Source of the DNA: Xanthobacteraceae bacterium
Lineage (GTDB): Bacteria > Pseudomonadota > Alphaproteobacteria > Rhizobiales > Xanthobacteraceae
Direction of reading: 5' to 3'
Length of the DNA: 59,634 nucleotides
Assembly: GCA_019746135.1 (NCBI GenBank)
Contig: JAIESI010000076.1
Location: forward strand, 1-59,634
The notes under the pieces are model-generated. The model did no database searches and was not told the origin of the DNA. It saw only the letters and a program-made list of their open reading frames with translations. Of this stretch, positions 49,821-59,412 are shown in pieces (position 1 is the first letter of the stretch; every line of letters begins with the position of its first letter). The position numbers were made by a program, and so were the translations under genes.

Positions 49821-51956
49821 CTACTTCGCCAGCGGGTCGGGGCGAAGCTGGAAATGCGCGGCGAGCGGCTTCGTGCCCTTGCCGCCCTCGATGAGCCACG
49901 GCGTGCGGTCGCCGTTCGCGGCCCAGAGCCCGCGGCCCTTCCAGCCGGCGTTCGGATCGTCGATGCGGCCGTCGAAGCCCTTGGCGTAGAAGCCGAGCGG
50001 ATACGGCACACGGATCGAGATCATCTTGCCGTCCTTCAGCGCGACGAGACCGTCCATCAGGTTTGCGGTCGACATCGGGATATCGTCGCCGAGCCCGAAG
50101 GTGTTGTGCTGGTCGACCCACGAGTAGTAGCTCGACTCCGCCGAGTTCTCGCCGATGCCTTTGAAGCCCGGGCCGGGATACTGATAGAACGCCCAGCCCT
50201 CCGGGCAATGGTCGCCGGTCGCGTTCGGGCCGTTGAGCGGGCCCTTGCAGAGACGGCGGTCGAACACGCCCATGTGGCCGCTCGCAAGCGACACCCAGAC
50301 GCGGCCCTGCTTGTCGATGTCGCCGCCGCGCGGGCCGAAGCCCGGCAGCGGCACGTTGTACATCTCGGCCAGCGCCCGGTGCGGGTTCTTGCCCGGATCG
50401 ACGCGCAGGATCGCGCCGGGATTGCCGCGGATCGTGCCCCAGACCGAGCCGTCGGCCGGGCTCGGCATCACCGCGTAGAAGGTCGGGCCGATCCGCATGT
50501 CCTTGCCCGGCTCCTGCGGCTTGCCCGGCTCGGTGTACTCGTCGCGCTGGCCGTTGCCGTTGGTGTCGAGGATGAGCGAGGTCCAGCCCTGCGACTTTTC
50601 AATGTCGCCGGTCTCGTCGAGCATCCTGGTGTTGATCCAGCCGACATTGCCGCCGCCACCGCCGGTCGACATCCACAGCGTCTCGTTGGCGTCGTAGCCG
50701 AACTGCAGATGATGCGAGCCGAAGCAGGTCTGGTAGGCGGTGTACTTGCCGGTCTTGGGGTCGTACATCGTCACCCGGCGGTTGGTGCGGTCGAGCGGAA
50801 ACTCGACGGCCGACGGATGGCTCGAGCCCTTCTTGCAGAAGTCCGGGTTCTCCGGCTTGTGGCCGGTGGCCGCGAGCCAGAGCCGACCCTTGCGGTCGAA
50901 CATCGAGTTGTGGTTGTTCGCCCGGCTGTCCCAGATGTTCTCCTCGCCCCAATAGGCCGACGGCCCGAGGATCTTGATCGAGCCGGCGTTGCCGGGGCCG
51001 AGCGCCAGCGGCATGTCCGGCGTGGTCGGCAGCACGAAGTTGGTCGCGACGTTCTTCACCGGATCGAGGATCGGCATGTCGTCGCAGGCGTGCTCGCACT
51101 GCCCGAACAGCGGCCCGTAGGCGTTGACCGTGGGATAGCGGCGGTCGCTGGCGATCAGGTCGTGCAGGTACTGCTTGTCGTTGTGCCAGTCGCGCAGCGT
51201 CACGACGATGTTGCGCTCGACGCCTTCCGGGCGCGTCGGCTTGGCGAACGGCAGCTCGCCCTTCTGGACCCGTTCGGTCCAGTCGGCGAGATACTTGAAC
51301 GGCACGCCGCCGAGCTGGCCGGCGATGATGTTGACCATGTTCTCGCCGGCCTGCCCGGCCTGGACGCGCTTGACCCACGCTTCCTCGTGGTTCTTCGACT
51401 GCTCGGTGAAGAACTTCGGAATGGTACGGGTCGAGAGCTGGCCGAGCTGGTGGCAGCCGACGCAGCCGTTGTTCTTCATGCCGTTGAGATAGCCGGTCAT
51501 CTTCAGGTTCGGCGGCGCGTCCTTGCTGCCGAAGAACTCGGCGTCCGGCAGCTTCATCATCGCGTACCAGTAGATCGCCGGGTAATACCTGGCGGCCTCC
51601 GCGTCGTTCGGCGCGGGCACCGCGGTGAGATTGAGCTGCTTGCCCGGCTCGCTCTTCACCTTCGGCGAGTCGACGAGGCCATAGCCGCGCACCCAGATGT
51701 CGTAGCTGGCCTTGGGCAGGTCGGGGATGACGTAGCGGCCCTGATCGTCGGTGACGACGCTGCGGATGAAGCGCACCGGCAGCTCGCGGGTCTCCGCGAT
51801 CACCCAGACGCCGGCTTCGGGCCCGCCCGGGCCGCGCACCACGCCGCCGATATCGTCATTGTCGATCGCGACCTGCTGCGCGGCCGCGGGCGCAACGAAC
51901 GCCAGCAGCGCGGCGAAGGCCGCGGCAAACACACTTCGAATGCAAGCTGTCTTCAT
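49821..51956 (-). CDS. Exported protein with carboxypeptidase-regulatory-like domain, CxxCH heme site and propeller
   Basis: The 711-residue protein has a signal peptide (FAAAFAALLAFVAPAAAQ) and then a beta-sandwich domain GVVRGPGGPEAGVWVIAETRE...TDDQGRYVIPDLP (about 36-110). A c-type heme site CVGCHQ lies near residue 165, with GYLNGMKNNG before it. A large C-terminal region is rich in propeller-like repeats (DRKGRLWLAATG, DANETLWMSTGGG, DKQGRVWVSLASG), similar to SMP-30/lyase-type propellers. It is probably a periplasmic redox protein; the substrate is unknown. A run of similar proteins is known in Bradyrhizobium. Confidence 0.82.
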   Translation of the reverse strand: MKTACIRSVFAAAFAALLAFVAPAAAQQVAIDNDDIGGVVRGPGGPEAGVWVIAETRELPVRFIRSVVTDDQGRYVIPDLPKASYDIWVRGYGLVDSPKVKSEPGKQLNLTAVPAPNDAEAARYYPAIYWYAMMKLPDAEFFGSKDAPPNLKMTGYLNGMKNNGCVGCHQLGQLSTRTIPKFFTEQSKNHEEAWVKRVQAGQAGENMVNIIAGQLGGVPFKYLADWTERVQKGELPFAKPTRPEGVERNIVVTLRDWHNDKQYLHDLIASDRRYPTVNAYGPLFGQCEHACDDMPILDPVKNVATNFVLPTTPDMPLALGPGNAGSIKILGPSAYWGEENIWDSRANNHNSMFDRKGRLWLAATGHKPENPDFCKKGSSHPSAVEFPLDRTNRRVTMYDPKTGKYTAYQTCFGSHHLQFGYDANETLWMSTGGGGGNVGWINTRMLDETGDIEKSQGWTSLILDTNGNGQRDEYTEPGKPQEPGKDMRIGPTFYAVMPSPADGSVWGTIRGNPGAILRVDPGKNPHRALAEMYNVPLPGFGPRGGDIDKQGRVWVSLASGHMGVFDRRLCKGPLNGPNATGDHCPEGWAFYQYPGPGFKGIGENSAESSYYSWVDQHNTFGLGDDIPMSTANLMDGLVALKDGKMISIRVPYPLGFYAKGFDGRIDDPNAGWKGRGLWAANGDRTPWLIEGGKGTKPLAAHFQLRPDPLAK

Positions 51957-52246
51957 GGTGTCGCCTCCCCAGGCATATGGTGTCCGGCAGCCGTATGGCG
52001 GCTGCTCGCCGAAGTTGCGGATAGCCTAATCCCGGCGCCGGCCGGTGGGCAACGGCCGTCGGGCATAAACGGCAGCGGGATACCGGGCCTGACCCAAGGC
52101 TGTCGAACCGCTTGCCTGCGCCGCCCGACCAGGGACATTCGGATGGCGCCGGGTTCCGATCCAACGATCACGACCGACCGTTCGGGCCGCATTTGCGGCG
52201 GCGCAGGCCTCCCCGCGATCGGAACAGGCCGGGACACCGAAGCGCG

Positions 52247-53221
52247 CTATTGCGGCAGCAGCGCCGGGTTGGCCCGGACGATGCCGCGATAGAGCTCGAA
52301 CTGCTGCCTGGTCAGCGCGTCGAGCTCGGCCGCGCTCGAGCCGACGGCTTCGGTGCCGACATCGGCCAGATGCCTGGCCACGCTGACGTCGCGCATGGTC
52401 GTGGCGATCGCCGCCTGCAGCTTGTCGATCACCGGCTTCGGCGTCCGCGCCGGCGCGTAGACCGCGGTCCAGAACGGCAGCTCGTAGTCGACGCCCATCT
52501 CCTTCATGGTCGGCACATCGGGGATCGACGGCGAGCGCGTGCGGGTCGTCACCGCATAGGCGAGCACCGTGCCGTTGAGGATGTTCTGGGTCTGCACCGG
52601 CACGCCGTCGATCATCATGGCGATGCGGCCGGTCAGCAGGTCCGGCATCGCCGCGACCGTGCCGCGATACGGCACGTGCACCATGTCGACGCCGGCCTTC
52701 TGCCGGAACAGCTCGGCGGCGAGATGCACCGCGGTGCCGGTGCCCGACGACGCGAAGCTGTACTTGCCCGGATTGGTCTTCATCAGCGCGATGAAGTCCT
52801 TCAGATTCCTGGACGGCAGCGTCGGGGACGCGACCATCACCGGCGCAAAGCGCGTGACGATCGCGACCGGCGCCAGATCGCGCATCCAGTCGTACGGAAG
52901 CTTGTCGTTGACCGCCGCATGCACGATGCCGGTGGTCGAGTGGTAGAGCAGCGTATAGCCGTCGGGATCGGCCTTCACCACCGCGTCGGTCGCGATCGCG
53001 CCGCCTGCCCCGCCCTGGTTCTGCACCACGATCTGCTGGCCGAGAATGTTGCCGAGCACCTGCGCCCCGGCGCGCGCGGTGATGTCGATGCCGCCGCCGG
53101 CCGGGAACGGCACGATGAATTTGATCGGCCGCGACGGAAAGTCGGACTGCGCGCGGACTGGCGCAGCCGACGCGACGAACGCCACGCCCGCGCACGCGAG
53201 CGCATGCAGCAATGTCCTCAT
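52247..53221 (-). CDS. Bug/TctC-type substrate-binding protein
   Basis: The 324-residue protein has a signal peptide (LLHALACAGVAFVASAAPVRAQ) and Bug landmarks FPSRPIKFIVPFPAGGGID, VVQNQGGAGGAIATD, PDGYTLLYHS, HVPYRGT and IPDVPTMKEMG. I chose ATG 53221, preceded by GGGAGGGAG; the start overlaps the stop of the NIPSNAP gene by 4 bases, so translation is coupled. Confidence 0.94.
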   Translation of the reverse strand: MRTLLHALACAGVAFVASAAPVRAQSDFPSRPIKFIVPFPAGGGIDITARAGAQVLGNILGQQIVVQNQGGAGGAIATDAVVKADPDGYTLLYHSTTGIVHAAVNDKLPYDWMRDLAPVAIVTRFAPVMVASPTLPSRNLKDFIALMKTNPGKYSFASSGTGTAVHLAAELFRQKAGVDMVHVPYRGTVAAMPDLLTGRIAMMIDGVPVQTQNILNGTVLAYAVTTRTRSPSIPDVPTMKEMGVDYELPFWTAVYAPARTPKPVIDKLQAAIATTMRDVSVARHLADVGTEAVGSSAAELDALTRQQFELYRGIVRANPALLPQ

Positions 53222-53571
53222 AGGTGCTTCTCCCTCCCTGACTCGACAAAATTTTTCAGGCGTTCGTTGAAGAATGACGCCGGTTTCAGAATACGGGTTT
53301 CCTGCATAACGACGAGCGCCCGCGCCTTGTGCAGGAACTCGATCCACTGCGGATCCTTGAACAACCGCTCGCGCCGCTCGACGCGGTCGTTGAGGGACTC
53401 ATAGGCCCACAGCGTCATCACCTGATTGAGCGGCCCGATCTCGCTGTAATAGTAGCCGACCGGAAGCCCGAGGTGCCGCTCCTGCGGCGCGCGGCCCTGC
53501 TCCTGATAGAGCCGGTCGAACCCGGCGCTCTTGCCCGGCGCGAAGGTGTAGAGCCTCTGCTCGATGAACAT
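53218..53571 (-). CDS. NIPSNAP-family protein
   Basis: The 117-residue dimeric alpha-beta barrel protein starts MFIEQRLYTFAPGKSAGFDRLYQEQG and has GPLNQVMTLWAYESLNDRVERRERLFKDPQW, the NIPSNAP pattern. AGGAG lies 7 bases before ATG 53571. It is coupled to the Bug gene downstream by an ATGA overlap. NIPSNAP proteins are often near aromatic or isoprenoid catabolic genes; the role is unknown. Confidence 0.85.
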   Translation of the reverse strand: MFIEQRLYTFAPGKSAGFDRLYQEQGRAPQERHLGLPVGYYYSEIGPLNQVMTLWAYESLNDRVERRERLFKDPQWIEFLHKARALVVMQETRILKPASFFNERLKNFVESGREKHL

Positions 53572-53862
53572 CGGGCGCTCCTGCTGCCAAACGTGGGCAG
53601 AGCGGTGGGCAACACGCGAACGTCGCCGAGTATTCCCAAGCGGCGGAAACCTTGCAAGCACGCGAGCACGGCACCTCGCACCGCACGCGCGTGAACATGC
53701 ACGTCATGAGAAATCCCGCTGACCTGCCGTGTGCCGCGGCGCGTGCGCGCAGCGTCGGGTTGCTGCGTCGCGACGGGCAGTGTCATACTCTTTCTCTTTT
53801 GCAACGCACGCGCAGCAGCAAAGCGATCGGCCGCCACCCCGCGCATGCCATGGAAATGACGA

Positions 53863-55029
53863 ATGCAGCGCAGCACTGACCGCATCCTCACCACCCATGT
53901 CGGCAGCCTGCCGCGGCCGGACGACCTGGTGGCGATGATGATGGACCGGCTGGACGGCAAGCCGGTCGACGAGAACGCCTACAACGCGCGCGTGGCCCAG
54001 GCGGTCCAGGACACCGTCAGGCATCAGGTGGACATGGGCTTCGACGTCGTCAACGACGGCGAGATGGGCAAGCCGAGCTTCATCACCTACGCGGCGCAGC
54101 GGCTCGACGGCCTCGAAAAGCGTGCCGGCTCGCGGCCGAGCCCGTTCGCCACCTCGCGCGAGACCATCGACTATCCGGAATTTTACCAGTCGGAAGCGGC
54201 CAAGCAGGTCAGCGCGCCGCGCCGCCGCGCCCTGATGGTCTGCACCGGGCCGATCAAGTACAAGGGCCACGACCGGCTGAAGACCGAGCTCGACGATCTT
54301 GCGGCCGCGGTGAAGGCGGCGAACGCCACGGAAGCCTTCGTGCCGGCGATCGCGCCGTCGAACATCGAGACGACGACGCCCAACGAGCATTACAGGACGC
54401 CCGAGGATTACGTGTTCGCCATCGCCGAAGCGATGCGCGAGGAATACAAGGCGATCGTCGATGCGGGCTTTCTGCTGCAGATCGACGATCCGTTCCTCGT
54501 CACCTACTACATCACCCGGCCCGACCTCGGCATCGCCGAATGCCGCAAATGGGCCGAGGTTCGCGTCGAGGCGCTGAACGCAGCGCTGGCCGGCCTCCCC
54601 GCCGACCGCATCCGCTTTCACACCTGCTACAGCGTGAACATGGGTCCGCGCACCAACGACATGCAGCTCAAGGACATCATCGACATCATCCTCAAGGTGA
54701 AGGCGGGCGCGGTCTCGTTCGAGGCCTCCAATCCGCGGCACGAGCATGAATTCGAGGAATGGGGCAAGGCGAAGCTCGCCGACGACAAGATCCTGATTCC
54801 GGGCGTGATCACCCAGTCCACGGTGCTGGTCGAGCATCCGGAGCTGGTCGCCCAGCGCCTCGAGCGCTTCGCCGGCGTGGTCGGCCGCGAGCGCGTCATC
54901 GCCGGCGCGGACTGCGGCTTCGCCTCGTTTGCCGGCTCCAACGAGGTGCATCCGTCGATCGTCTGGGCGAAGTTCGCGGCGCTGGTCGAAGGCGCGCGGA
55001 TCGCCAGCAAGACGCTCTGGAAGAAGTAA
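53863..55029 (+). CDS. Cobalamin-independent methionine synthase II-family protein
   Basis: The 388-residue protein begins RILTTHVGSLPRPDDLVAMM and has DMGFDVVNDGEMGKPSFITY, the zinc His-Cys in IRFHTCYSVNMGPR, Glu in SFEASNPRHEHE and Cys in AGADCGFASF, so the zinc/thiol site is intact. It lacks the N-terminal half of MetE. Close relatives sit in catabolic loci and may act as methyl- or thiol-transferases or epoxyalkane:CoM-type lyases. It is divergent from the NIPSNAP gene. Confidence 0.88.
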   Translation: MQRSTDRILTTHVGSLPRPDDLVAMMMDRLDGKPVDENAYNARVAQAVQDTVRHQVDMGFDVVNDGEMGKPSFITYAAQRLDGLEKRAGSRPSPFATSRETIDYPEFYQSEAAKQVSAPRRRALMVCTGPIKYKGHDRLKTELDDLAAAVKAANATEAFVPAIAPSNIETTTPNEHYRTPEDYVFAIAEAMREEYKAIVDAGFLLQIDDPFLVTYYITRPDLGIAECRKWAEVRVEALNAALAGLPADRIRFHTCYSVNMGPRTNDMQLKDIIDIILKVKAGAVSFEASNPRHEHEFEEWGKAKLADDKILIPGVITQSTVLVEHPELVAQRLERFAGVVGRERVIAGADCGFASFAGSNEVHPSIVWAKFAALVEGARIASKTLWKK

Positions 55030-55206
55030 TCCGAGCACAACAGCAAAGCCCGGTGGGCAATGCCGCGCTTGGGCTATTGCCCGCGCGCGGCCCTCCTCCT
55101 GCGCAACGGACAGTGCTAGCGTTGCAACTCGCGAACAACATCGCAACGGCTTCGACCGGTCACGCACGAAGGGCTGGCGGCCTTCAACGTCCGGGAGGAC
55201 AGCATC

Positions 55207-56463
55207 ATGAGCCATGCCACAACGCGCACGGCGCTCATTTTTGGCGTATCGCTCGCGGCCACATTCGTCTCCGCGCCGGCCCTCGCCCAGGAGGAGCTTC
55301 GCATCGGCTTCATCGCGCCGAAGACCGGCATCTTCGCCCAGCTCGGCACCGACATGCAGAACGGCCTGCAGATGTATCTCGACGAGCACAAGGGGATGCT
55401 CGGCGGCGCCAAGGTCACGCTGATCGTCGAGGACGACCAGGGCCGGCCGGACACCGGCGTCACCAAGGCCAACAAGCTGATCCTGTCCGACAAGGTGCAC
55501 ATGCTGGTCGGCGGCGTGCTCGCGACCACCGGCTACGCGCTGGCGCCGGTCGCCACGCGCGAGAAGATGCTCTACATCGGCTCGATCGCCACCGCCGACG
55601 ATCTCGGCCAGCGCGACTTCGACAAGTATCCCTACATGGTGCGGCCGACCTTCGTGCCGTCGCAGCCCGCGCACCCGCTCGGGCAATGGGCCTGCGAGCA
55701 GGGCTACAAGCGCATCACCGTCATCGCCGCCGACTACGCATTCGGCCACGAGACCGCGGGCGGCTTCCAGAAGGTGTTCGAGGACTGCGGCGGCAGGATC
55801 GTGCAGAGAATCTGGCCGCCGATCGGCACCAAGGATTTCGGGCCCTATATCCCGACCATCAAATCCGACATCGACGCGATCTTCGCGCTGATGGTCGGGC
55901 CGATGTCGCTGCAATTCCCCAAGCAGCTGCGCGCGGCCGGATACAAGAAGCCGATCATCGGCGGCGGCACCAACTACGACGAGTTCATCCTGCCGTCGAT
56001 GGGCGACGAGGTGATCGGCGACGTGTCGTCGTTCATGTACAGCGCAGCCCTCGACACGCCGAAGAACGCCGAGTTCGTCAAGAAGTACCGCACCAGATAC
56101 GGCAAGGTGCCGTCGTATTATTCGGAGGCGAATTACACCACCGCGCAGTGGATCGACGAGGTGCTGAAGCAGACGAACGGCAAATATCCCGGACCGCTCG
56201 AATTCATCAAGATCATGACCGGCATCAAGCTCGACGCGGTGCGCGGGCCGGTGTCGCTCGACGACCGGCAGACCGCCGTCAACAACATCTACATCAAGAA
56301 GGTCGAGAAAAAGAAGATGTTCGGCTACGACAAGGACGAGCTCTGGAACACGGTCATCAAGACCTATCCCAACGTCAGCCAGTTCTGGAACTACGACAAG
56401 CAGGCGTTCCTCAAGCAGCCGCTCTACAGCCGCGACTTCCCGCCCTGCAGATCCTGCGACTAA
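55207..56463 (+). CDS. Branched-chain amino-acid-type ABC transporter substrate-binding protein
   Basis: The 418-residue periplasmic binding protein (Peripla_BP_6) has a signal peptide ending ALAQEE, then LRIGFIAPKTGIFAQLGTDMQNGLQMYLDEH, VEDDQGRPDTGVTKANKLI and ITVIAADYAFGHETAGGF. The C-terminal pair CRSC, two residues from the end, is unusual. CGGGAGGAC precedes the ATG. No permease or ATPase gene is in the window. The stop TAA lies inside a palindromic repeat. Confidence 0.92.
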   Translation: MSHATTRTALIFGVSLAATFVSAPALAQEELRIGFIAPKTGIFAQLGTDMQNGLQMYLDEHKGMLGGAKVTLIVEDDQGRPDTGVTKANKLILSDKVHMLVGGVLATTGYALAPVATREKMLYIGSIATADDLGQRDFDKYPYMVRPTFVPSQPAHPLGQWACEQGYKRITVIAADYAFGHETAGGFQKVFEDCGGRIVQRIWPPIGTKDFGPYIPTIKSDIDAIFALMVGPMSLQFPKQLRAAGYKKPIIGGGTNYDEFILPSMGDEVIGDVSSFMYSAALDTPKNAEFVKKYRTRYGKVPSYYSEANYTTAQWIDEVLKQTNGKYPGPLEFIKIMTGIKLDAVRGPVSLDDRQTAVNNIYIKKVEKKKMFGYDKDELWNTVIKTYPNVSQFWNYDKQAFLKQPLYSRDFPPCRSCD

Positions 56464-56561
56464 AGCGGGATGGCTTTTCTTCGAATCGCCATCCCGCTTT
56501 AGCTTCTTGTTTGAGCATGATCTTTTCCGAAAACCGCTTCACACTTTTCGGGATCATGCTC
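56461..56561. repeat. Composite palindromic repeats of rhizobial type
   Basis: Unit 1 is TAAAGCGGGATGGC (56461-56474) with GCCATCCCGCTTTA (56488-56501), a perfect 14-bp stem that includes the TAA stop of the ABC binding protein. Unit 2 is GAGCATGATC (56513-56522) with GATCATGCTC (56552-56561), enclosing CCGAAAA/TTTTCGG. The second is a very common Hyphomicrobiales intergenic palindrome (RIME/Bru-RS-like). They may also end transcription. Confidence 0.85.
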
Positions 56562-56593
56562 TAGGACGCGCGAGCGTCATCAAGCGACGCGTC

Positions 56594-56622
56594 ATCGAGC
56601 CCCGGCTCCGCGCCGGGGCTCG
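56594..56622. terminator. Strong GC hairpin, possible terminator
   Basis: CGAGCCCCGGC, a short loop TCCGC and GCCGGGGCTCG form an 11-bp stem followed by ATCCATTTTG on the plus strand. It lies 130 bases after the ABC binding-protein gene. Confidence 0.5.
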
Positions 56623-56633
56623 ATCCATTTTGA

Positions 56634-56816
56634 TCAGGCCGCGGCGATGTCCGCGAGATTCTTGATGGTCGCACCGTGGCGGACCGCGGTTGCGCGGCCG
56701 ATGCCAGCGGTAATGCTGCACAGTTGTGCAATCGATCGCCACGCCGCCGCCATGCAGCCGTCACGACGATGGCCGAGCGATGGACAGCATGCCGTTTCGA
56801 CATGCCAGATGGCCAA
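56634..56816 (-). pseudogene. Possible remnant with helix-hairpin-helix-like end
   Basis: This 60-codon frame ends ITAGIGRATAVRHGATIKNLADIAAA, which follows a helix-hairpin-helix pattern (GIGxxTA...HG...L). The first half has no recognisable features. It is probably the tail of a lost gene; it could be chance. The rest of 56464-56905 holds only the repeats listed. Confidence 0.3.
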
Positions 56817-56905
56817 ACAAGCCGGAAGCGATTTGCGAGAACGTGCTTAGGTCGCGCGAAGCCGCCCGTCTTCCGCGGGCGGCCGCAGTCAGGAGACGAA
56901 AAAAT

Positions 56906-57394
56906 ATGCGACAGCCGATGCACCGGCGTTCGACGCGAGCTTCTACGCAACTCGCTGTTGCGCGACACCCTCAACGGCTCTCTGCGCGGCTTTTGGCAGC
57001 GCAACTCGCAGCCGCGCTCGCCATGGCCGCCTGGCTGCACCCGGTTCCGGCGGCGAACGCACAGGCACGGCCGAAGGTGCCGGACGCCGCCGCCCAGGCC
57101 GAGAACATTCCGGACCGGAAGCTCGATGCGGCCGCGGCGGCGATCGAACGGATGGCCAACGTCAAGCAGGAGTATCAACAGCGGATCAGCAAGGAAGCCT
57201 CGCCGGCCGAGCAGGAGCGGCTGGCGGACGAGGGCAACAGCGCGATGGAGAAGGCCGTCACCGATCAGGGCCTTTCGGTCGCGGAATACTCCTCGATCCT
57301 GGAGGTGGCGCAGAACAATCCCGTGGTCCGCGAGAAGATCATTCGGCGCATCACGCCGAAAGGCAGTCCAGCCGCGCCCCGGCCCGAGCAATAG
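56906..57394 (+). CDS. DUF4168-like exported protein
   Basis: The 162-residue protein starts at ATG 56906, with AGGAGACG upstream. It has an unusually long, basic N-region (HRRSTRASTQLAVARHPQRLS), then the hydrophobic core LLAAQLAAALAMAAWLHPVPAANA. The mature part is helical: KLDAAAAAIERMANVKQEYQQRI and SVAEYSSILEVAQNNPVVREKIIRRI, the DUF4168 pattern. Family members are small periplasmic proteins of unknown function. Confidence 0.75.
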   Translation: MRQPMHRRSTRASTQLAVARHPQRLSARLLAAQLAAALAMAAWLHPVPAANAQARPKVPDAAAQAENIPDRKLDAAAAAIERMANVKQEYQQRISKEASPAEQERLADEGNSAMEKAVTDQGLSVAEYSSILEVAQNNPVVREKIIRRITPKGSPAAPRPEQ

Positions 57395-57408
57395 TCACAA
57401 GCAGGCGG

Positions 57409-58389
57409 TCAATTCACCTCGATCCTGGCGGCCGCCACCGCGCGTTTGAAGCGCGCAATCTCGCGCGCGATCTCGGCCCTGAAGGCATCGGGCGAATTGC
57501 CGACGACGATCGCCTGCTGCGCCGCAAGCTTGTCGCGGATCTCCGGGATCGTCAGCACGCGGACCAGCTCGGCATTGAGCCGCTGCACGATCGGGGCGGG
57601 CGTGTCCTTGGGCGCGACCAGCCCGAAGAACGCCATCCAGTTCGCGTCCTCGACACCGGCCTCGCCGAAGGTCGGAATCTCCGGCAGCGCCGCAACGCGC
57701 TTCTCGCCGGAGATGGCCATGGCGCGAAGCTTGCCGGATCGCACGAGCTCCAGCGACGTCGGCAGGTTGTCGAAGATCACCTGCACCTGCCCGCCGACCG
57801 CGTCGTTCAGCGCCGGCCCCATGCCGCGGTAGGGCACATGCAGGAGATCGGTGCCGGTCGCGAGCTTGAACTGCTCGCCGAGCAGATGCGCGACCGAGCC
57901 GTGACCGGGCGAGGCATAGGCAAGCCTGCCCGGCCGCGATTTCGCGAGCGCAATGAAGGCGCGGATGTCCGTGGCGGGCACGCCGGGGTGTACGGCCATG
58001 ATGTTGGGAACCGCGGCGATGTTGCCGATCGGCGCGAGGTCGGCGAGAACGTCGAACGGCAGGTTCTTGTAGGTCGCGGGATTGATCGCGAGCGTCGAGG
58101 CCGTGCCCATGCCGATGGTGTAGCCGTCGGGCGTGGCCTTGGCGATCGCGGCGGTGCCGAGCGAGCCCCCTGCCCCGCCGCGGTTGTCGACCACCACGAT
58201 CTGTCCGATCACCCGGCTGAGCCCGTCGGCGACGAGCCGGCCGATCGCGTCGGTCGAGCCGCCCGCGGCAAACGGCACGATCATGGTGATGGGCCGGTTC
58301 GGATAGCCGTCCTGTGCGTGCGACGGAACTACGAACGCGACCAGCGCGGCGAGAAGCGCAAGAATGAATCGCAGCCCAGGCAGTCTCAT
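57409..58389 (-). CDS. Bug/TctC-type substrate-binding protein
   Basis: The 326-residue protein has the signal peptide LRFILALLAALVAFVVPSHAQ and Bug landmarks YPNRPITMIVPFAAGGSTD, VVDNRGGAGGSLGTA, PDGYTIGMG, HVPYRGM and LPEIPTFGEAG. ATG 58389 follows AAAAGGGCCGAC; an alternative ATG at 58416 overlaps the stop of the upstream Bug gene by 4 bases. It is the last of three consecutive Bug genes on the minus strand. Confidence 0.94.
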   Translation of the reverse strand: MRLPGLRFILALLAALVAFVVPSHAQDGYPNRPITMIVPFAAGGSTDAIGRLVADGLSRVIGQIVVVDNRGGAGGSLGTAAIAKATPDGYTIGMGTASTLAINPATYKNLPFDVLADLAPIGNIAAVPNIMAVHPGVPATDIRAFIALAKSRPGRLAYASPGHGSVAHLLGEQFKLATGTDLLHVPYRGMGPALNDAVGGQVQVIFDNLPTSLELVRSGKLRAMAISGEKRVAALPEIPTFGEAGVEDANWMAFFGLVAPKDTPAPIVQRLNAELVRVLTIPEIRDKLAAQQAIVVGNSPDAFRAEIAREIARFKRAVAAARIEVN

Positions 58390-58412
58390 GTCGGCCCTTT
58401 TCCCCATCCCGC

Positions 58413-59393
58413 TCAATTGATCTGCTTCGCCGTCTCGGCGATCACCGGCCGCCAGATCGCCTGCTGCTCGCGGATGAACGCGGTCAGCTCCTCGGGGGTG
58501 GTCGGGCGGACATAGGTGCCGAGGTCCGCGAGACGCTGCTTCAGCTCGGGCTTCGCCAGCACCGTCCGCAGATCGTCACTGATCTTCTTCACGACCGGCG
58601 CAGGCGTGCCGGCCGGCGCCATCAGCGCCATCCAGCCCATGGACTGGAAGCCGGGCAACGTTTCGGCCACCGTCGGCACCTGCGGGAAGTTGTCGAGGCG
58701 CTTGAGCACCGTGACCGCCAGCGGCCTGACCTGGCCGCCATCGATGGCGCCGCGCATGCTGGCGATGGCGTCGATCGTGGCCTGCAGCCGGCCGCCCATC
58801 AGATCGGGCAGCGCCTGCGCGCCGCCGGCATAGTGCAGCAGCGTGAACTTCGTGCCGCTCGCGCTGCGCAGCCATTCGCCGGTGAAATGCAGGATGCTGC
58901 CGCGGTTGCCGCCGCCGATGTTGAGCTCGCCCGGCCGCTGCTTGAGCAGCGCGATCAGCTCCGGCAGCGTGCCGATGCCGAGCGACGGCGCCGCCCCGAT
59001 CATGATCGGCTGCTCGCCGATGAAACCGACCGGCGCGAAGTCGTGCAGCACATCGACCGGAAAATTCTTCTGCAGCTCGGGCAGCGCAATGAAGTTGGTC
59101 GCCAGCGCCATATACAGCGTCGAGCCGTCGGACGGAGCGGACGAGACCGCCTTGATCGCCACCGCCCCGGCCCCGCCGGGCTGGTTGATCACGATGACCT
59201 GATGGCCCCAGAGCCGGGTGAGATGCTCGGCCACGAGGCGGGTGATCACGTCGGGAGCAGCACCCGCGCCGACCGAGGTGACGATCTTCAGCGGCCCGGA
59301 CGGCAAGCCCTGTGCCCGCGCCTCGGAGGCCATGGCGGACAGCGCCAACACGCTCAACAGCGCCAGAACGGATCGCATGGCACGCAGTCCCAT
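58413..59393 (-). CDS. Bug/TctC-type substrate-binding protein
   Basis: The 326-residue protein has the signal peptide VLALLSVLALSAMASEARAQ and Bug landmarks GPLKIVTSVGAGAAPDVITR, VINQPGGAGAVAIKA, LHYAGGAQALPDLMGG and FPQVPTVAETLPG. GGAGG precedes ATG 59393. Its C-terminus is nearly identical to that of the next, partial Bug gene, which points to a recent tandem duplication. Confidence 0.94.
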   Translation of the reverse strand: MGLRAMRSVLALLSVLALSAMASEARAQGLPSGPLKIVTSVGAGAAPDVITRLVAEHLTRLWGHQVIVINQPGGAGAVAIKAVSSAPSDGSTLYMALATNFIALPELQKNFPVDVLHDFAPVGFIGEQPIMIGAAPSLGIGTLPELIALLKQRPGELNIGGGNRGSILHFTGEWLRSASGTKFTLLHYAGGAQALPDLMGGRLQATIDAIASMRGAIDGGQVRPLAVTVLKRLDNFPQVPTVAETLPGFQSMGWMALMAPAGTPAPVVKKISDDLRTVLAKPELKQRLADLGTYVRPTTPEELTAFIREQQAIWRPVIAETAKQIN

Positions 59394-59412
59394 GTCGCCC
59401 TCCGGATGCAGC

